Source of the DNA: Monilinia fructicola
Taxonomy: Eukaryota > Ascomycota > Leotiomycetes > Helotiales > Sclerotiniaceae
Assembly (NCBI GenBank): GCA_008692225.1
Contig: VICG01000003.1
Location: 62,001 to 126,000, forward strand
Reading direction: 5' to 3'
DNA: 64,000 nucleotides
Within the stretch, counting starts at the first letter, position 1. Every line of letters begins with the position of its first letter. This document shows positions 1 through 11,533 of this stretch, piece after piece. The notes under the pieces were generated by a model. The model saw only the letters and a program-made list of their open reading frames with translations, did no database searches and had not been told where the DNA came from. The translations under genes were made by a program, and so were the position numbers.

Positions 1-1551
1 ACTAGATCCATGATCTGTTGCATCATTCAGATCACCGCAAACTCGTACCACAGATGCCATGGTGCTTCTTTTGTGATCAGATTGATTTGACAACGCCACT
101 GCTTTCAAACAGTCAACCTGACGTTGATGGTTGTTCATACGTATGCAAGTTACATCCAGAACCGTCCTCAATCATACCATCGTTAGTAACAACGAACTCA
201 AAAGGCAAACTCCAGAGGCATAGAGTGATCGACGCATAATATGAAGACCATTAGGTTTTCCATATGAATTCCGATACACATGCAAATATATCCACAAAGC
301 GAGAGGAGCTTCCCCTGATTATGCAGTATCTTCCTGGATTTTCAACCTCCATTTCCACCAATCAAATACTTCGGATGCTCTATCAACCACCTCCCTCCAA
401 ACAGCTGCAGTCTAATAAACCTCAGCAGAAAAGGAACAACCATATTCTCAGCACACCAGACAAAAGCGCCCCCAACATTCCAATCTAAGGCTGCGATTCA
501 GGGGTTTCTCGTCTGATGCTAGTGTATGAGTGGAGATAATGCCAACAAGTACCGACAGCTAATATGTGTATTATGAAATTCGTAAATTATGAAATCCGTA
601 TTACGTTATACAAGAGCATCTTCTAAGCTCCAGGGAGAAATGAGCTCGGTATTTGCTATTATTTCGTCATATGAATAGGGTGATCCGAGTATGAGGTTCA
701 TTCCCCATGATATTCCGGATCTGCGTATTATACTTTTCAATAAATCAACATACTGTACTGTACGGTACTGTATAATGATGAGCAAGTAATTTAAGACAAT
801 AATAGTCAAAAGGACTTAAGGTTGAGTGCCGAGGAAGTAAATATCTTGGGAACCCGACGTCGTTTAACCCAATATGTATGAAACGTATGAAGAGATCAAC
901 AGCCGTCGATAATTACATCTTCTGAGATAATTCCGCACTCGACACTTTCTATCTGAGGGGTTTTCAGATCAGAAAAGCATAATGAAATACTGCCCGGGTA
1001 GCAAGAGAAAGAGTCGACCTCGCGCTACTCACGCATACAACGGTTGAGAAATTGATCTAGCCTCTGAAGAATGATCCAAGTCCATTTTACACTTATCACA
1101 ATCTCAATAAACGAAATATGACTTGAGCACGAAATCCCAGCTCATCATCACGGTTCATAACCACGGCTTATAACCACGGCTTATAACCACGGCTCATAAC
1201 CACGGCTCATAACTACGGCTCAACCTACTTTTCTCAATGGTAGATTTAACTCAAAACACCACAAAGGAACCATTGAGCTTCAAATTTTGGTGGGCGTGAA
1301 TATTTTTTCCTGGTGTATGTACAAATTCAAGGGTGATCCGTACCTACTTTGAGTTTGTCTCCCGACCCCGACCCATTTTGTACACGGGAACAGATATAGA
1401 TACCGCGGTATCAAGGGGGAATCTCCTTAATCCGCTGGACCTCAAAGTCGTCTTGTAACATGATTTACATTGAACGAATGCACTATCCCATTCATGCACT
1501 TCACTCATGACCAACTGATCGATTCATCCTCATGCTCCAGATTTTCTGTGC
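1..1551. other. intergenic, no supported gene
   Basis: Only short ORFs without recognisable protein character occur here. The one clear structure is the 13-bp tandem repeat near 1149-1224, listed separately. A gene truncated at the left edge cannot be excluded, but nothing in the first 500 bases looks like a conserved exon. Confidence 0.5.
1149..1224. repeat. 13-bp minisatellite, about 6 copies
   Basis: The unit CACGGCTTATAAC is repeated head to tail about six times, with C/T variation at two positions (CACGGTTCATAAC, CACGGCTCATAAC). The variable positions are transitions only. It lies in the intergenic region about 330 bp beyond the 3' end of OXA1. Confidence 0.85.
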
Positions 1552-3109
1552 TCATCCACTCCTTCTCCCCTTCCTTTTCGCTCCTTCCCTCTCCATCTTT
1601 TTCCTCTCCCTTTCCAATCTTCTCTTCTCATTTTGACGCTTAATTTCTTCGGCTATCTCCCTTTGCCTCTTCTCTTCGTAAGCGTCAGCTCTAGCCTTTA
1701 CTGAAGCGTCGTCTTGCTTTGCCCTTCTTTCTTTTGCCATGTCCACGACACCTTTCTTGGCGCTTTGAAATCCTTCCATGACATTTCCTAAACTGCCATC
1801 TAAGGAATATCTCTTTGGGGTTTTCGTATCTCCTGCAGTAATTGGTACTTCTCTCATTCTCAAGGTATTCTCAGATGGTGATGGGTTAGGTTGTGGGAGA
1901 GGCGTCATGTTCGCCCATGATCGAAATTGAGGGGTGCGGAAAAGTGTGGCTTGACCGAACGAAATTGAGGAAGAAACGAGGAAAGACAGTTGAACGGCGG
2001 CAGGCATAAATGATGTGAAGATCATAGATAGTGCAGGCATACCCCACTGCATCGCATACACCATGCCGGGTGTAAGGTTAGAAACACCGGTGTCACCACC
2101 TTTCTATAGTAGTCTCAATTAGCCCCTCACTGTCGCAATGCAACTAATAGACCTTAACTTACCTTCAGAACAAAATGAAGGATTGTACTTGTAGCAAGAG
2201 GTAATATGAAATAAGGATCCGGGATACTTAAATTGTAGAACCACAAGATTCCTCCATCTAACAGCCCCGGAACCGGTACTTCTGACATCTGCCTCAACAA
2301 TTTCCATGTTCCATACCCAATAAATATTTGCACTGCGGGCATAAAACTCTTCCACATTGAAATACCTGCCCGCTTGAATATGCGCTGTAATTCTGCTCTA
2401 TGCAGCATCATCTCAGCTGAATCGCCTCTCTTTCTAGCTTCCATCATCAGTGCCTGGACTGGAGCAGTATACTGTTTTATAGCAGCCATCCGAGATGCAT
2501 TTTCTGCGGCATCGAGGAAAGGTTTAAAGAGAAGAACTCTCCATGCCGCAGCTGCGAGGCCGATGGACACCCACCAAGGAGTTCCAGCAAAGACGTGGAT
2601 ATGCTCCAACATCCATTCCATGACAGCAGTAGGACCCCATCCATAGTCAAGACCAAGAGAATGTAGGTAACCAATGTGCTCGGGAGCGGAGAGAATATCA
2701 GGATTGATGTCAGCGGTGACCTCGAGCGGTGCAGGTTTGAATTCGGGTGTTGGGGTTTCAATTGAAGGTATTGAGGAGTTTACGGGAGGAGGTACAGCGG
2801 AGGGTGTGGTTGATGCGAAACGTATGGAGGTGGCATTTCGGATTAAGGTATTGGCTCTTGAAAGGGGAGATCGAGTGAGTGATTGCGAAAGTAGTGTGCT
2901 ATTCCCTTTATTCGAAAGAAGTGTACTGTTTCTAATGGGTCGATGTACATTTGAAGAGAACTTGAAGGAATCAGTAAAGTTCCAGCTCCAATTGACCTTG
3001 ATTGCGCCATGAGAAAACCAATTACCTGTCTAATTCCATATGATTCAATCCGCCGTCTACCCAAGGCCACCGACTGATTGGAGCATCTTAATCCTCTGCT
3101 GGGTATCAT
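1552..3109 (-). CDS. OXA1: Mitochondrial inner-membrane insertase Oxa1 (YidC/Oxa1/Alb3 family)
   Basis: The protein inserts mitochondrially encoded and some imported proteins into the inner membrane. Three exons read in frame: 3109..3026, 2960..2163 and 2103..1552, giving 477 aa. The first exon begins MIPSRGLRCSNQ and, after a 65-nt intron with a TTTACTGAT branch site, joins as IRQ|FSSNVH, a typical mitochondrial presequence; a further RFASTTP stretch near residue 90 resembles a processing site. The YidC core follows: a membrane segment at FAGTPWWVSIGLAAAAWR, a matrix loop rich in Arg/Lys, then segments at VQIFIGYGTW, FILPLATSTILHFVL and ALSMIFTSFMPAAVQLSFLV. The C-terminus is a highly basic coiled-coil tail (EKRQREIAEEIKRQNEKRR), the part known in Oxa1 to bind mitoribosomes. 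The second intron (2162..2104) interrupts the region between membrane segments. All exons are intact. MIM1 lies just upstream in the same direction. Confidence 0.95.
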
Positions 3110-3694
3110 TTTTTTATGTGTATGGTGGTGGATATTTCTTCCCCTCAAAAAGGTCCCAAAGGTTCGACATCACAAAAATTATTTGGTGTTGATGATCGCG
3201 TCGCATAAAGTTTTGCATAACTTTATGCGAAAAATAATGAAATGTTTACCTAATCTTAAAGTGCATCTACCGCGATTCAACCTCATGTGAGATTGATTCA
3301 CTCAACCACTCACTCACTTACAGAAATACCAAGTACTACCTAGGTAGGTACTCGCCGGTAAGTAGTACTGTCGAGTAGTTCTACATTTTTGCTTTGGTTG
3401 AGAATGTACAGAAAGATGTTTCTGATAAAGGAATCCATGATTTCTTGGATAGTTCATAATTTAAGCTACGGATCTATCACCAGTTTTCATTCAGTTATCC
3501 CCAAATCAGTTTCTCTTGGACATGTAACATTCTCCTCTATTTGATATCAAATACCATGAATAGCTCCAAAATTGTCTTTCTCTACGTATCTCCGATTTGG
3601 AGATGCCACCTATGGATTTCTTGCTCTCTTTCGGAAAAGAGTTGGGTATAACTTCAAACGCCATTGTATACTGCACTTCTTATATCATCTTCAC

Positions 3695-4218
3695 TCATTC
3701 CAAACTCGTCAAATCATCTAGGTTTCCCTCTCTCCTCTTGCGTTCTATTGGACTATCTCTGACTTCAATGCCTGGTCCTACAGATCTTCGTGTAGCTGGG
3801 AAAACCTATACAAATGAAGTAATTAACATGAGACCTGGAATCGAGAAGAAGAGGGGGGCATTTCCGCAGTCAAGAATCACATATTCATGATATGTTATGA
3901 AATCTCCAGCTTGGTATGGCGAGGATAACGAAAGCTCCCTACCTTGGTATTACTCCATCCCAATCTAAATGCAGCCTCATGTGCAAATAGCTCTCCGAAT
4001 CCCAGCATAAGTCCATTGACAAACGGTAATACAAGGTTGATCGCAGCACCCCGAAGCAAACCCCAAAATGTGGGAGGAGAGTAGATAATCATCTGAGGAG
4101 AGTTTGATGAGGATTGAGAAGGAGAAGTTCCATCTTCATTACGAGAATATTGCTCTGAGTCTGAGGGTATGGTTATCCCGGATTCAGTGAGTGGGTTGAG
4201 TTGTTCTGCTGAAGACAT
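3695..4218 (-). CDS. MIM1: Mitochondrial outer-membrane import protein Mim1/Tom13
   Basis: Mim1 (Tom13) is the core of the MIM complex that inserts alpha-helical proteins into the mitochondrial outer membrane and helps assemble the TOM complex. Two exons, 4218..3943 and 3805..3695, give 128 aa, close to the usual family size. The first exon has a low-complexity acidic/Ser-rich N-terminus, then the conserved stretch IIYSPPTFWGLLRGAAINLV leading into the single membrane segment LVLPFVNGLMLGFGELFAHE, which contains the glycine motif needed for oligomerisation in the family. After a 137-nt intron the second exon supplies the conserved tail VFPATRRSVGPGIEVRDSPI and a basic/acidic end. The splice keeps phase 0 (NTK|VFP). 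An unspliced reading would end instead in a non-conserved tail, which is why the spliced model is preferred. Confidence 0.9.
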
Positions 4219-4258
4219 ATTGTTGTTGTAGAGAGAGTCGAGTAGAGTAGTGAACTTG

Positions 4259-4306
4259 GCTTGATAGCTTGATAGCTTGATAGCTTGATAGCTTGATAGC
4301 TTGATT
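4259..4306. repeat. 8-bp tandem repeat in the MIM1 upstream region
   Basis: The unit GCTTGATA is repeated about six times, starting about 40 bp upstream of the MIM1 start codon. It lies in the 5' UTR or core promoter of that gene, within the divergent MIM1-SHP1 intergenic space. Confidence 0.85.
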
Positions 4307-4649
4307 GTAGTATGATCTTCGATATGGGTGAATTATTAGGGATATTTGATATGATGAAGAAGCAGGTAAGGCGGGTGTTTGAATATTGTTTCGATACAAT
4401 AATTATATAAATGAATGTTTGTCTACAGATATCCATGGATGGGTGAATATCCTATCAACCCACGGAAAATTAGATAATCCATGCCGATACTAGCGTCAAT
4501 AAGTGAGATTAGCGGGGGGTGGATTAGGTAATCCCTGTGTTTTACTACAGTCAGTATAAGGTTACTCCGTAAGTACAAGTTCGAATATTCCAGGCAAAAT
4601 GCAGCGGCCCCCACCAAAAAGCAACTGACGTTATCCACCTGCAACCTTA

Positions 4650-4884
4650 AAGAACTCTCACTCTCTCTACCTCTCTCTCGATATCTCTCTCTCTTAACTG
4701 CCTCAAATACTTTTTACCACTTTGTAACCTTTCAAGATATTTACTTTAATTTACCTTTACAATCTATTGATCTAGATGCGCACTTGCCTTCACAATATCT
4801 GACATAAAAGAAGCGATTTGAAGCAACAACTGTTCAATCTTATTTCCTCTAGATCACCAACAATACTCCATATCAACCATAACC
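4650..4884 (+). promoter_or_regulatory. pyrimidine-rich promoter/5' UTR of SHP1
   Basis: A CT-rich tract (repeated CTCTCT between about 4654 and 4693) and an A/C-rich leader ending in CATAACC precede the SHP1 start codon. CT-rich tracts just upstream of the initiation region are common in highly expressed filamentous-fungal genes; the regulatory role here is inferred. Confidence 0.5.
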
Positions 4885-6318
4885 ATGGCAGACAATGAAA
4901 ATCATGATGAATTGATCTCTCAGTTCTGTGAAGTTACTAATGTTTCTGCATCAGAGGTAAGTTCAGAGATGGAAGTTTCCCGCCTCGTCCTCCTAGTATC
5001 CTTGTTTCTTTGACCTTGATCCATTCATCAATCATTGGAAATTGATCGCTGATTCAATCTATCTTCTCATCTTTAGGCCCAACAATTTCTTGCCGCTAAT
5101 CAATGGGATTATGCAGGAGCCATGTCAGAATATTTCACTTCCCAGGAAGAAGCAAATGAAGAAGTTCCAGGAGGAAACAATCAGGTCGAAACTCCACAAG
5201 TACCATACACTGGCCCAAGAACCCTCGATGGTAAACCAGCTCCCGATAGTGGTAAACAACCTGCGAAATCAACTGGAGCAGTCGGCAAAGCTGGAGGACG
5301 TGGAGGTATCGCAACTCTTGGGTCATTGAATCAAGGCTCTTCTAGTCACCCTGCTTCCGGTCACGCTGCTCATATGGATGATGAAGATTCGAATGATCCT
5401 GATTATGAGCCGGATGAACAACCAAGAGATTTGTTTGCTGGTGGCGAAAAGTCAGGATTAGCTGTTCAAGATCCTTCAAGAAGACTCGATGCGAGAAAGA
5501 TTGTCGGTGATATCATCAAGCAAGCTCAAGCGTGAGTTCTTCCCATCACAAGTATTTAGATTGACATTCTTACCATTTATAGGAATGCCAAAGAAACTGG
5601 AGAACCATCTTCAGCAGCTGCGCCATCTCGATTCCGTGGCAGTGGTCAGACCTTGGGTGGTGACGATACCCCCTCTCAATTTATTCCAGATCCTAACCCT
5701 TCTACAACTCCTTCCCGCAACGAGAGAAGAACCCTACACCTTTGGGAAGATGGATTCAGTGTTGAAGATGGTCCACTTCACCGATTCGATGACCCTGCGA
5801 ACGCACAAGACCTTCAGTCGATACAAGCAGGTCGAGCTCCTCTACATTTAATGAATGTTAGACCAAATGAAACCGTCGATGTTCAATTGCACAAACACAA
5901 TGAAACCTATAAGGCTCCACGTAAAGTGTATAAACCTTTTAGTGGATCGGGACAGAGACTTGGTAGTCCTACACCAGGCGGATCATCGGGTTCTACGACT
6001 ACACTGGCTTCTACCTCAGTACCTGCACCAGCATCTACCTCAGGAGCAGCCCCAGAAGTTTTGGTCGATCCTTCGCAACCGACACTCGCCCTTAGAATCC
6101 AACTAGCAAACGGCACTCGTCTTCCAGCTCGATTCAACACCACACAGACAGTAGGAGATGTATATGAGTTCATTGCAAGAGCATACCCTGATGGTAATCA
6201 GCGCCCATGGGTATTAGCAACAACCTTCCCAAATAAAGAGCACACCGACAAGAGTGAGGTTTTGAGTGAGATGCCAGAGTTTAAGAAAGGCGGTACAGCG
6301 GTGCAGAAGTGGGCTTAG
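4885..6318 (+). CDS. SHP1: UBX-domain Cdc48 cofactor Shp1 (p47-like)
   Basis: Shp1/p47 recruits ubiquitylated substrates and regulators such as protein phosphatase 1 to the AAA ATPase Cdc48. Exons 4885..4956, 5077..5531 and 5583..6318 join in frame to 420 aa. Residues about 6-45 form a UBA-like domain (ISQFCEVTNVSASE|AQQFLAANQWDY), split by the first intron exactly as expected of a short first exon. A linker rich in Gly/Ser/Asp follows, with an acidic patch EDSNDPDYEPDE. The SEP domain runs about 224-300 (RRTLHLWEDGFSVEDGPLHR, then MNVRPNETVDVQLHKH), and the UBX domain is 341-420, ending AVQKWA. The UBX loop reads TFPNKEHTD, i.e. FPN rather than the canonical FPR. The gene is divergent from MIM1 with 666 bp between start codons. 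Confidence 0.95.
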
Positions 6319-9257
6319 CGACCGTGTACAAGGGTTGGATGAGACTCTAATATCGGTTTGCTCAAAAGCAGAATCGATGATGACAAAGTTTCAAATCGCT
6401 GGCAAATATCCAAAGGGCGTTTAAAAGGACTCTGGGGCAGCGAATAAACGGCATTTCAAAGAATAGATAGGCGGTCTGATACCTCGTAAAGACAGAAAAA
6501 ATTCATATGACTACACAAGGGGGATTTCTTTCTTTGTGAACATCATTGATATTAAACATGCTTCTCATATCTGAACCTTGGTACTGTTACAAACCTACTA
6601 CTACCTTGAAGAGGTTTGCGAATGATCATCAATCTTCTGGTGATACTATCAATTTGGTAAATAGCAATGTTCTTCAAGTCCTCCAATTTTACAATACAAG
6701 TCTGCAATTTCTCTCCAACAGAACCATGTCTTTTTACCAAGAAGCTTCCCCAAAATCAGGATGCTCCGGATTTGCTGTTCACAAGCTTGGGCTGGGAGAG
6801 AAAAAAGTAATACAACTACTAATGACTTGAGAGTTTCCCGCTGGCATTTTTCTCAAATTTCCATTCTGCTTCACCCGTCTCGGCTCGATAAGATTAGTGT
6901 TCAGTGTTCGGGATTGGAAGTGTCGTTGGTTCTGGCAATGCTTATAATGCAGTGAAATCTAGGAAAGGTCAAAGGACCAATGCCGCCTCATCTCAACATC
7001 ACATTATAACACAAACTCTTGCTCTTTCTTTTTTCCTCGATGCTATCTTGCGCAGTTGGGGTGATGGGATATATCATAATTTATCTTAGGTGTATGGTTC
7101 ATGATCGGTTAGTTGGTCGCTTGATACCAATATCTTGATTCCATTAGTACTGTAATCGCTGAGTTAGTCGACCTCAGCAAAATGTACCCGGGAAGGAACA
7201 TGTCGGACGGTGAGCTTCAACTCAAATGTAAGTCCAAAACTCCGATATTCTTTTCGAATTGTGACCCAGTAGCATAATTTCATTGTAAATTGCATTTGAT
7301 CTATAATATGATCTCTCTTCCCTCTGCTTGAATGGATGCTTACGGCTACGTCTTTCATCAAACAACCAGCTCTTTTCCCACAACTTATTATTCTCCTACC
7401 TACCGCCGGTGGGAATGGAAGATTTTGACCTTGGGCAAGCAACATGGGATCTTTGAAAAGTAATCAGAGCTCCTTGAATTCCATCTTAGATATGTGTAGC
7501 TGTAGACACGATCAACTCCAGAATACTAGTTGGAATCATTGGTCAGGGAAATGTACCAGCTCAGACTGCTTTACATAACTGAAATGACAAATACGGTACA
7601 AGAATAGTTCATCTTCCTATTCGCTTGGGTCTGCAGGTGTGACGAGTCGAATCTTCCTTTCCGGAATGAGCGTATCCAAATACATCAAAGATTGGGAGGA
7701 TACATTGTAGGTCTAGGATTTCTAACTCTCACATATGCAGCGGATATCAAGTAGGTAATAAAGCATTGAAGAAATACCAAGAAATAGTCTGGGAGAAGAA
7801 TTTAAATGTCTGTATTGCAAGTCATATGCTAGTTCTTGGACCTCATTAATATTACTCAATTTACCACTACAGGCTATCAGCCGGTCTCGGAAAGACGGAG
7901 AAGAGCATACATGAAGGTGACCTAATAAAGGCACCTTCCTCAAATCGCTATATCGGTAGTTTAGTCCCAGTGGACAGCTCCGTCAAGGTCTAAATTAGTC
8001 TTGTGAGGAGTGGATTGGATAATTGAAACATCTTAGGCAAAGCAAGGTTATAGCTCTTCGAAGATTGATAATACAAGGAACACGATATCTGCGTCTATTA
8101 TGGAGTCTTGAACATGCAGGAGCTTTATTTGAAATTTTTGGCAGTTGGGTTGATGAGATCGAACCATCTCCGTTTATCGAGGTGTGAATTAGACAACTTT
8201 ATGGTCTTTGCTTGGCTTCGAAGAATACTGGTAGCTGAGACATCATCAGCGGTCCAAAAATTGACTCCTACTTTACCTTAGTCTGTGTCGAAAGTTTCCG
8301 GAATCTATTTCACAGTGGTGAATTTACTTCATGAGATTGGAGACACGTTCATGCTCGTGGGAGTTTCTTGATTTCTTGTCGAACTCAACTACCATCGCTG
8401 CTTCCCGGGTCAACATGTAGATAGCACTCCTAGAGAATGCAGATATTTCTACCGAAAGAATTACTACTGAAGTAGACTGTGATTCGAAAAGAATGTTACC
8501 GAGGTGCTTGATAGGTGCTTTTAAATATACCCTCAGCCAAATGACGAAATTAGCAGAAGGGAAATAGTGCATTTGCTTGCAAAGCACCTGGAGAATCTGT
8601 TATGTGTCTCTGGGCTTTGGGAAGGCATCTTCAATTTCAGATAGATGCTGTATTTGGGGTATGTCGGATAATGAAAGAATGCTGCCGAAATTTTGAAGTG
8701 CTCTACGAAAGTTGTAATTGAGGGCTATCCAACACATGGATAAGTTATTGCATTATGATATTTTGAGATCTTCTGAGAATGAAATCTCTGTCAAAGATGT
8801 ATTGAAGAATTTTAAGCTTGCCTTTGCAATAGTTTGATCTTGTGGTGAAAACTTTGTAAGTTTCCGAGAATTGATACTCGCTCCGGACCACGAAAATGTC
8901 ACTGCGGCATGATCAATCACACTCGCTCCTGTTCCCTCATTTTGCTCGCTAAGCTAGCCCGCTTCTTAAAATCAACTATTGGACTGAACAGGAAGGAAGA
9001 AGTCAAAACAAGAGCTTGAGATATAAGTTTGCACCGGCTCTTCTTACTTCGCCTTTTCAGGGCAGACAAACAAACATCAAAACTCCCACCTCTGCAATAC
9101 CAGAACCTCAGAAAATATCACAAAAGTTCAATGTGTTAATATTCAGCCAATATCTCGATTCAAGAAGCATAGCTTCAAATACCTCTTTCAAATTCGCCAA
9201 TCTCTACATATCGATACGAAGACGCAGATCATTATCTTGCCAGAATAAATTTCAATC
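6319..9257. other. intergenic, possible decayed coding DNA
   Basis: About 2.9 kb without a supported gene. The first few hundred bases are presumably the SHP1 3' UTR. Two minus-strand open stretches (7164-7445 and 8324-8587, 93 and 87 codons) show no recognisable domain and no splice-linked extension that I could establish. I regard them as chance or relic ORFs. Confidence 0.4.
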
Positions 9258-10164
9258 ATGAGTCAGTCATCCTCTAATAATCCAAGCAGGATTTTGAATT
9301 AACCCATTCCTCTATCATAACAGAGCTCATATTCGGCTTCATATTATGCTTTGTAGTATATATTTTCTGCGAGCAAGCTCGAAATGAAGGGTATCTAGAA
9401 GCATTGAAAGCTATGAGTCTTTCGTTCGACGAAAATTGCAATCAAATCGTGAAGAGTAAGGTATTAAGAAGGGAGGCAGTATATCGAGCTCAAAGTTTTC
9501 TTCCATTCAAATATGAAGATCTTTCAATACTGGATGAGAACAAGAAAGAAGAGCCAGAGAGATATATGGGAATTATCGTGTTCGATGATGGACGTTGGCA
9601 GTACATGGTTGATTCGAACATAAAATACAACTGGAGATTGAATTTAGGAAAATGTGTCTTGAATGGCTTCGATGGCTGGGACAGCAGGAACAGGAGGTGG
9701 GAGAGATTTTTGAGGGAATTGGCACGACCGCTGATGAACGTTCGCTGCTCAGGGCTCGTTTAATCAAAACTGTAAGTTTCGAGATGGGATTGAGGAAATG
9801 GCTTCAAGATCGGCTGGCGTTTGCGGCGGCAGCAAGGATTGCTAAATTGGAAAAATGGAAGCAAATACTTTATTTGACTGGGGAAAACGGGTTCAGGAAA
9901 TGGAGCTACTTTCTGCATGGGTGTTCGTGGGATTTCTTAAGAGCCCAGGGCCGTCCAACGGGCATGCTAGAAAGATTCTCGGCAATAAGAGATATTACGA
10001 AATTTTTGATTTTGCAGCAACTTAATACAAAAGCACTTTTTCGAAATCCAATGTCTCAAGCTAAGGCAGATGGGGCTTTACAAGCTATGAGAGATCAGAC
10101 CGAGACACAGGCACAGCAGGATGGCGACAACGGACAAAGGAGCGAAACGTCAAGAGAAGTCTAG
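9258..10164 (+). CDS. Signal-anchored protein of unknown function (spliced model)
   Basis: I do not recognise this protein. The model joins 9258..9261, 9324..9600 and 9648..10164 into a continuous 265-aa frame. The first exon contributes only ATGA; intron 1 runs GTCAGT to CATAACAG, and intron 2 is 47 nt, GTACAT to ATTTAG. Intron 2 links two frames that would otherwise be unrelated overlapping ORFs (RWQ|KMCLEW). The N-terminus becomes MKLIFGFILCFVVYIFC, a strongly hydrophobic signal anchor, followed by a mainly charged, helix-rich cytoplasmic or lumenal part with many Arg/Lys/Glu, a Trp-rich middle (EKWKQ, FRKWSYF) and a polar C-terminal tail. The tiny first exon is the weakest part; translation could instead start at an in-frame ATG further in. 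No neighbour suggests a function. Confidence 0.55.
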
Positions 10165-11533
10165 ATAGATGGGATATGAATAATAGGCTCGAGCTCTTTG
10201 ACAGGAGACAGCGTTTTTCATTCAACTTATGGTATTGAATAGAAGCATGTTACACTTGACATTTGAATCCAGCAACACAAGGGATGACAAAATGAATTTG
10301 ACGATTCATGAACAAAGACAAACCTAGCAATAAATAACAATAGATAGTGATATCAAACTAACATCGAAGAGTCGTAAAATATGGCACTCCATAATTGTAC
10401 ACTCAAATTTATCAACTGCTTTTTTATAGCAGCATTCGCAACAGAATGAAATAGGAACGAAACCATTGTGTTGTTGCTCCATCTGGAACCATGTACCTGA
10501 TTCTGCCATCCGATTCTGCCTATCACTTTTGTCTTCAAGAAGTCGCCATTGTTAATCATATTGGCAAAAGAGTGTTAAGTGGTATATAAGATTATAAACT
10601 TCTGCGGACGACATTCACAATAAAATAGTGGCCACCAGGTTAGTTCTAACCTGAAGGTTAGTCATCACAAATGAATGGCTTTTCCGCAATAGCCGACAAT
10701 TCCCTGATTTCGGATTCGTACATAGAAAAGTACGGAGTAGTTTAACCTTGAAGAAGAAACAAGAAGAAGAAACAAACGCTTTCTTCCTTAATCAAAGCTT
10801 AAATCAACATCTGCTAAATCACTATCAGGATCTTTTCAATCAAAGAGCATTGTTCAATCATAAGTTTTTCATTTCAGATACGTACTTATACCTGAGGATA
10901 CCTGATGAGTGGCAATTTACGCGCACTGCAGCTTATTCTGTCATATCTCGTTGTTTATTAGTTGATCCCAAACCCCTGTGAAACCGGATGATCCGCCAAT
11001 TGGATGTTCTAGCTAGGTGCTCTTGATATACAAGTATGAACGGGAAAGATACACCTGGGCAGTAGTAGTTCGCGGTGAAAGAAGCTAAGCGACAAAGCAG
11101 TTGATAATCTCCTCTACTGGGATGTTGTCCTTGATGTCTAATTCATGGCAGATCACATCCATGAACTTATACTGGAGTACTTGTAGTTCTGAGATGGATG
11201 ATTTCGGGTCCAGTTGGTCCTCTTAGTGGACTTGAGATGACACTTGAGTTACAAGCACCATATCTTGTATCGGCCGTAAGTGTGGGTTTAGAACCAATTT
11301 TTGCAACGGACTTCGCCCCCACGATCGATCAGCTGTGCTCGGAAAGTGGAGGAAATCCTTGAAATTGCATGCATATATTCGCGGACGATTATAGCTTATA
11401 AGTAAAATTCCTGCAGTAGCTGAAGAAGAAGAAGATAGCCTTATCGATTTATAAGTTCAACACCATATCCAACTTACTAGAAGCAGGCCTTTCATTTCTT
11501 TACTGAAAGTTTGGACTTTCTCTCATTGACAGA
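10165..11533. other. intergenic
   Basis: No gene supported. A perfect 8-bp inverted repeat, CAGGTTAG-tt-CTAACCTG, sits at about 10636-10653. The last 150 bp before 11534 are the presumed promoter and 5' UTR of the membrane-protein gene. Confidence 0.45.

Noticed and set aside
7164..8587. Minus-strand frames of 87-93 codons
   Set aside because: No recognisable domain, no consistent splice linkage and no conserved motif.
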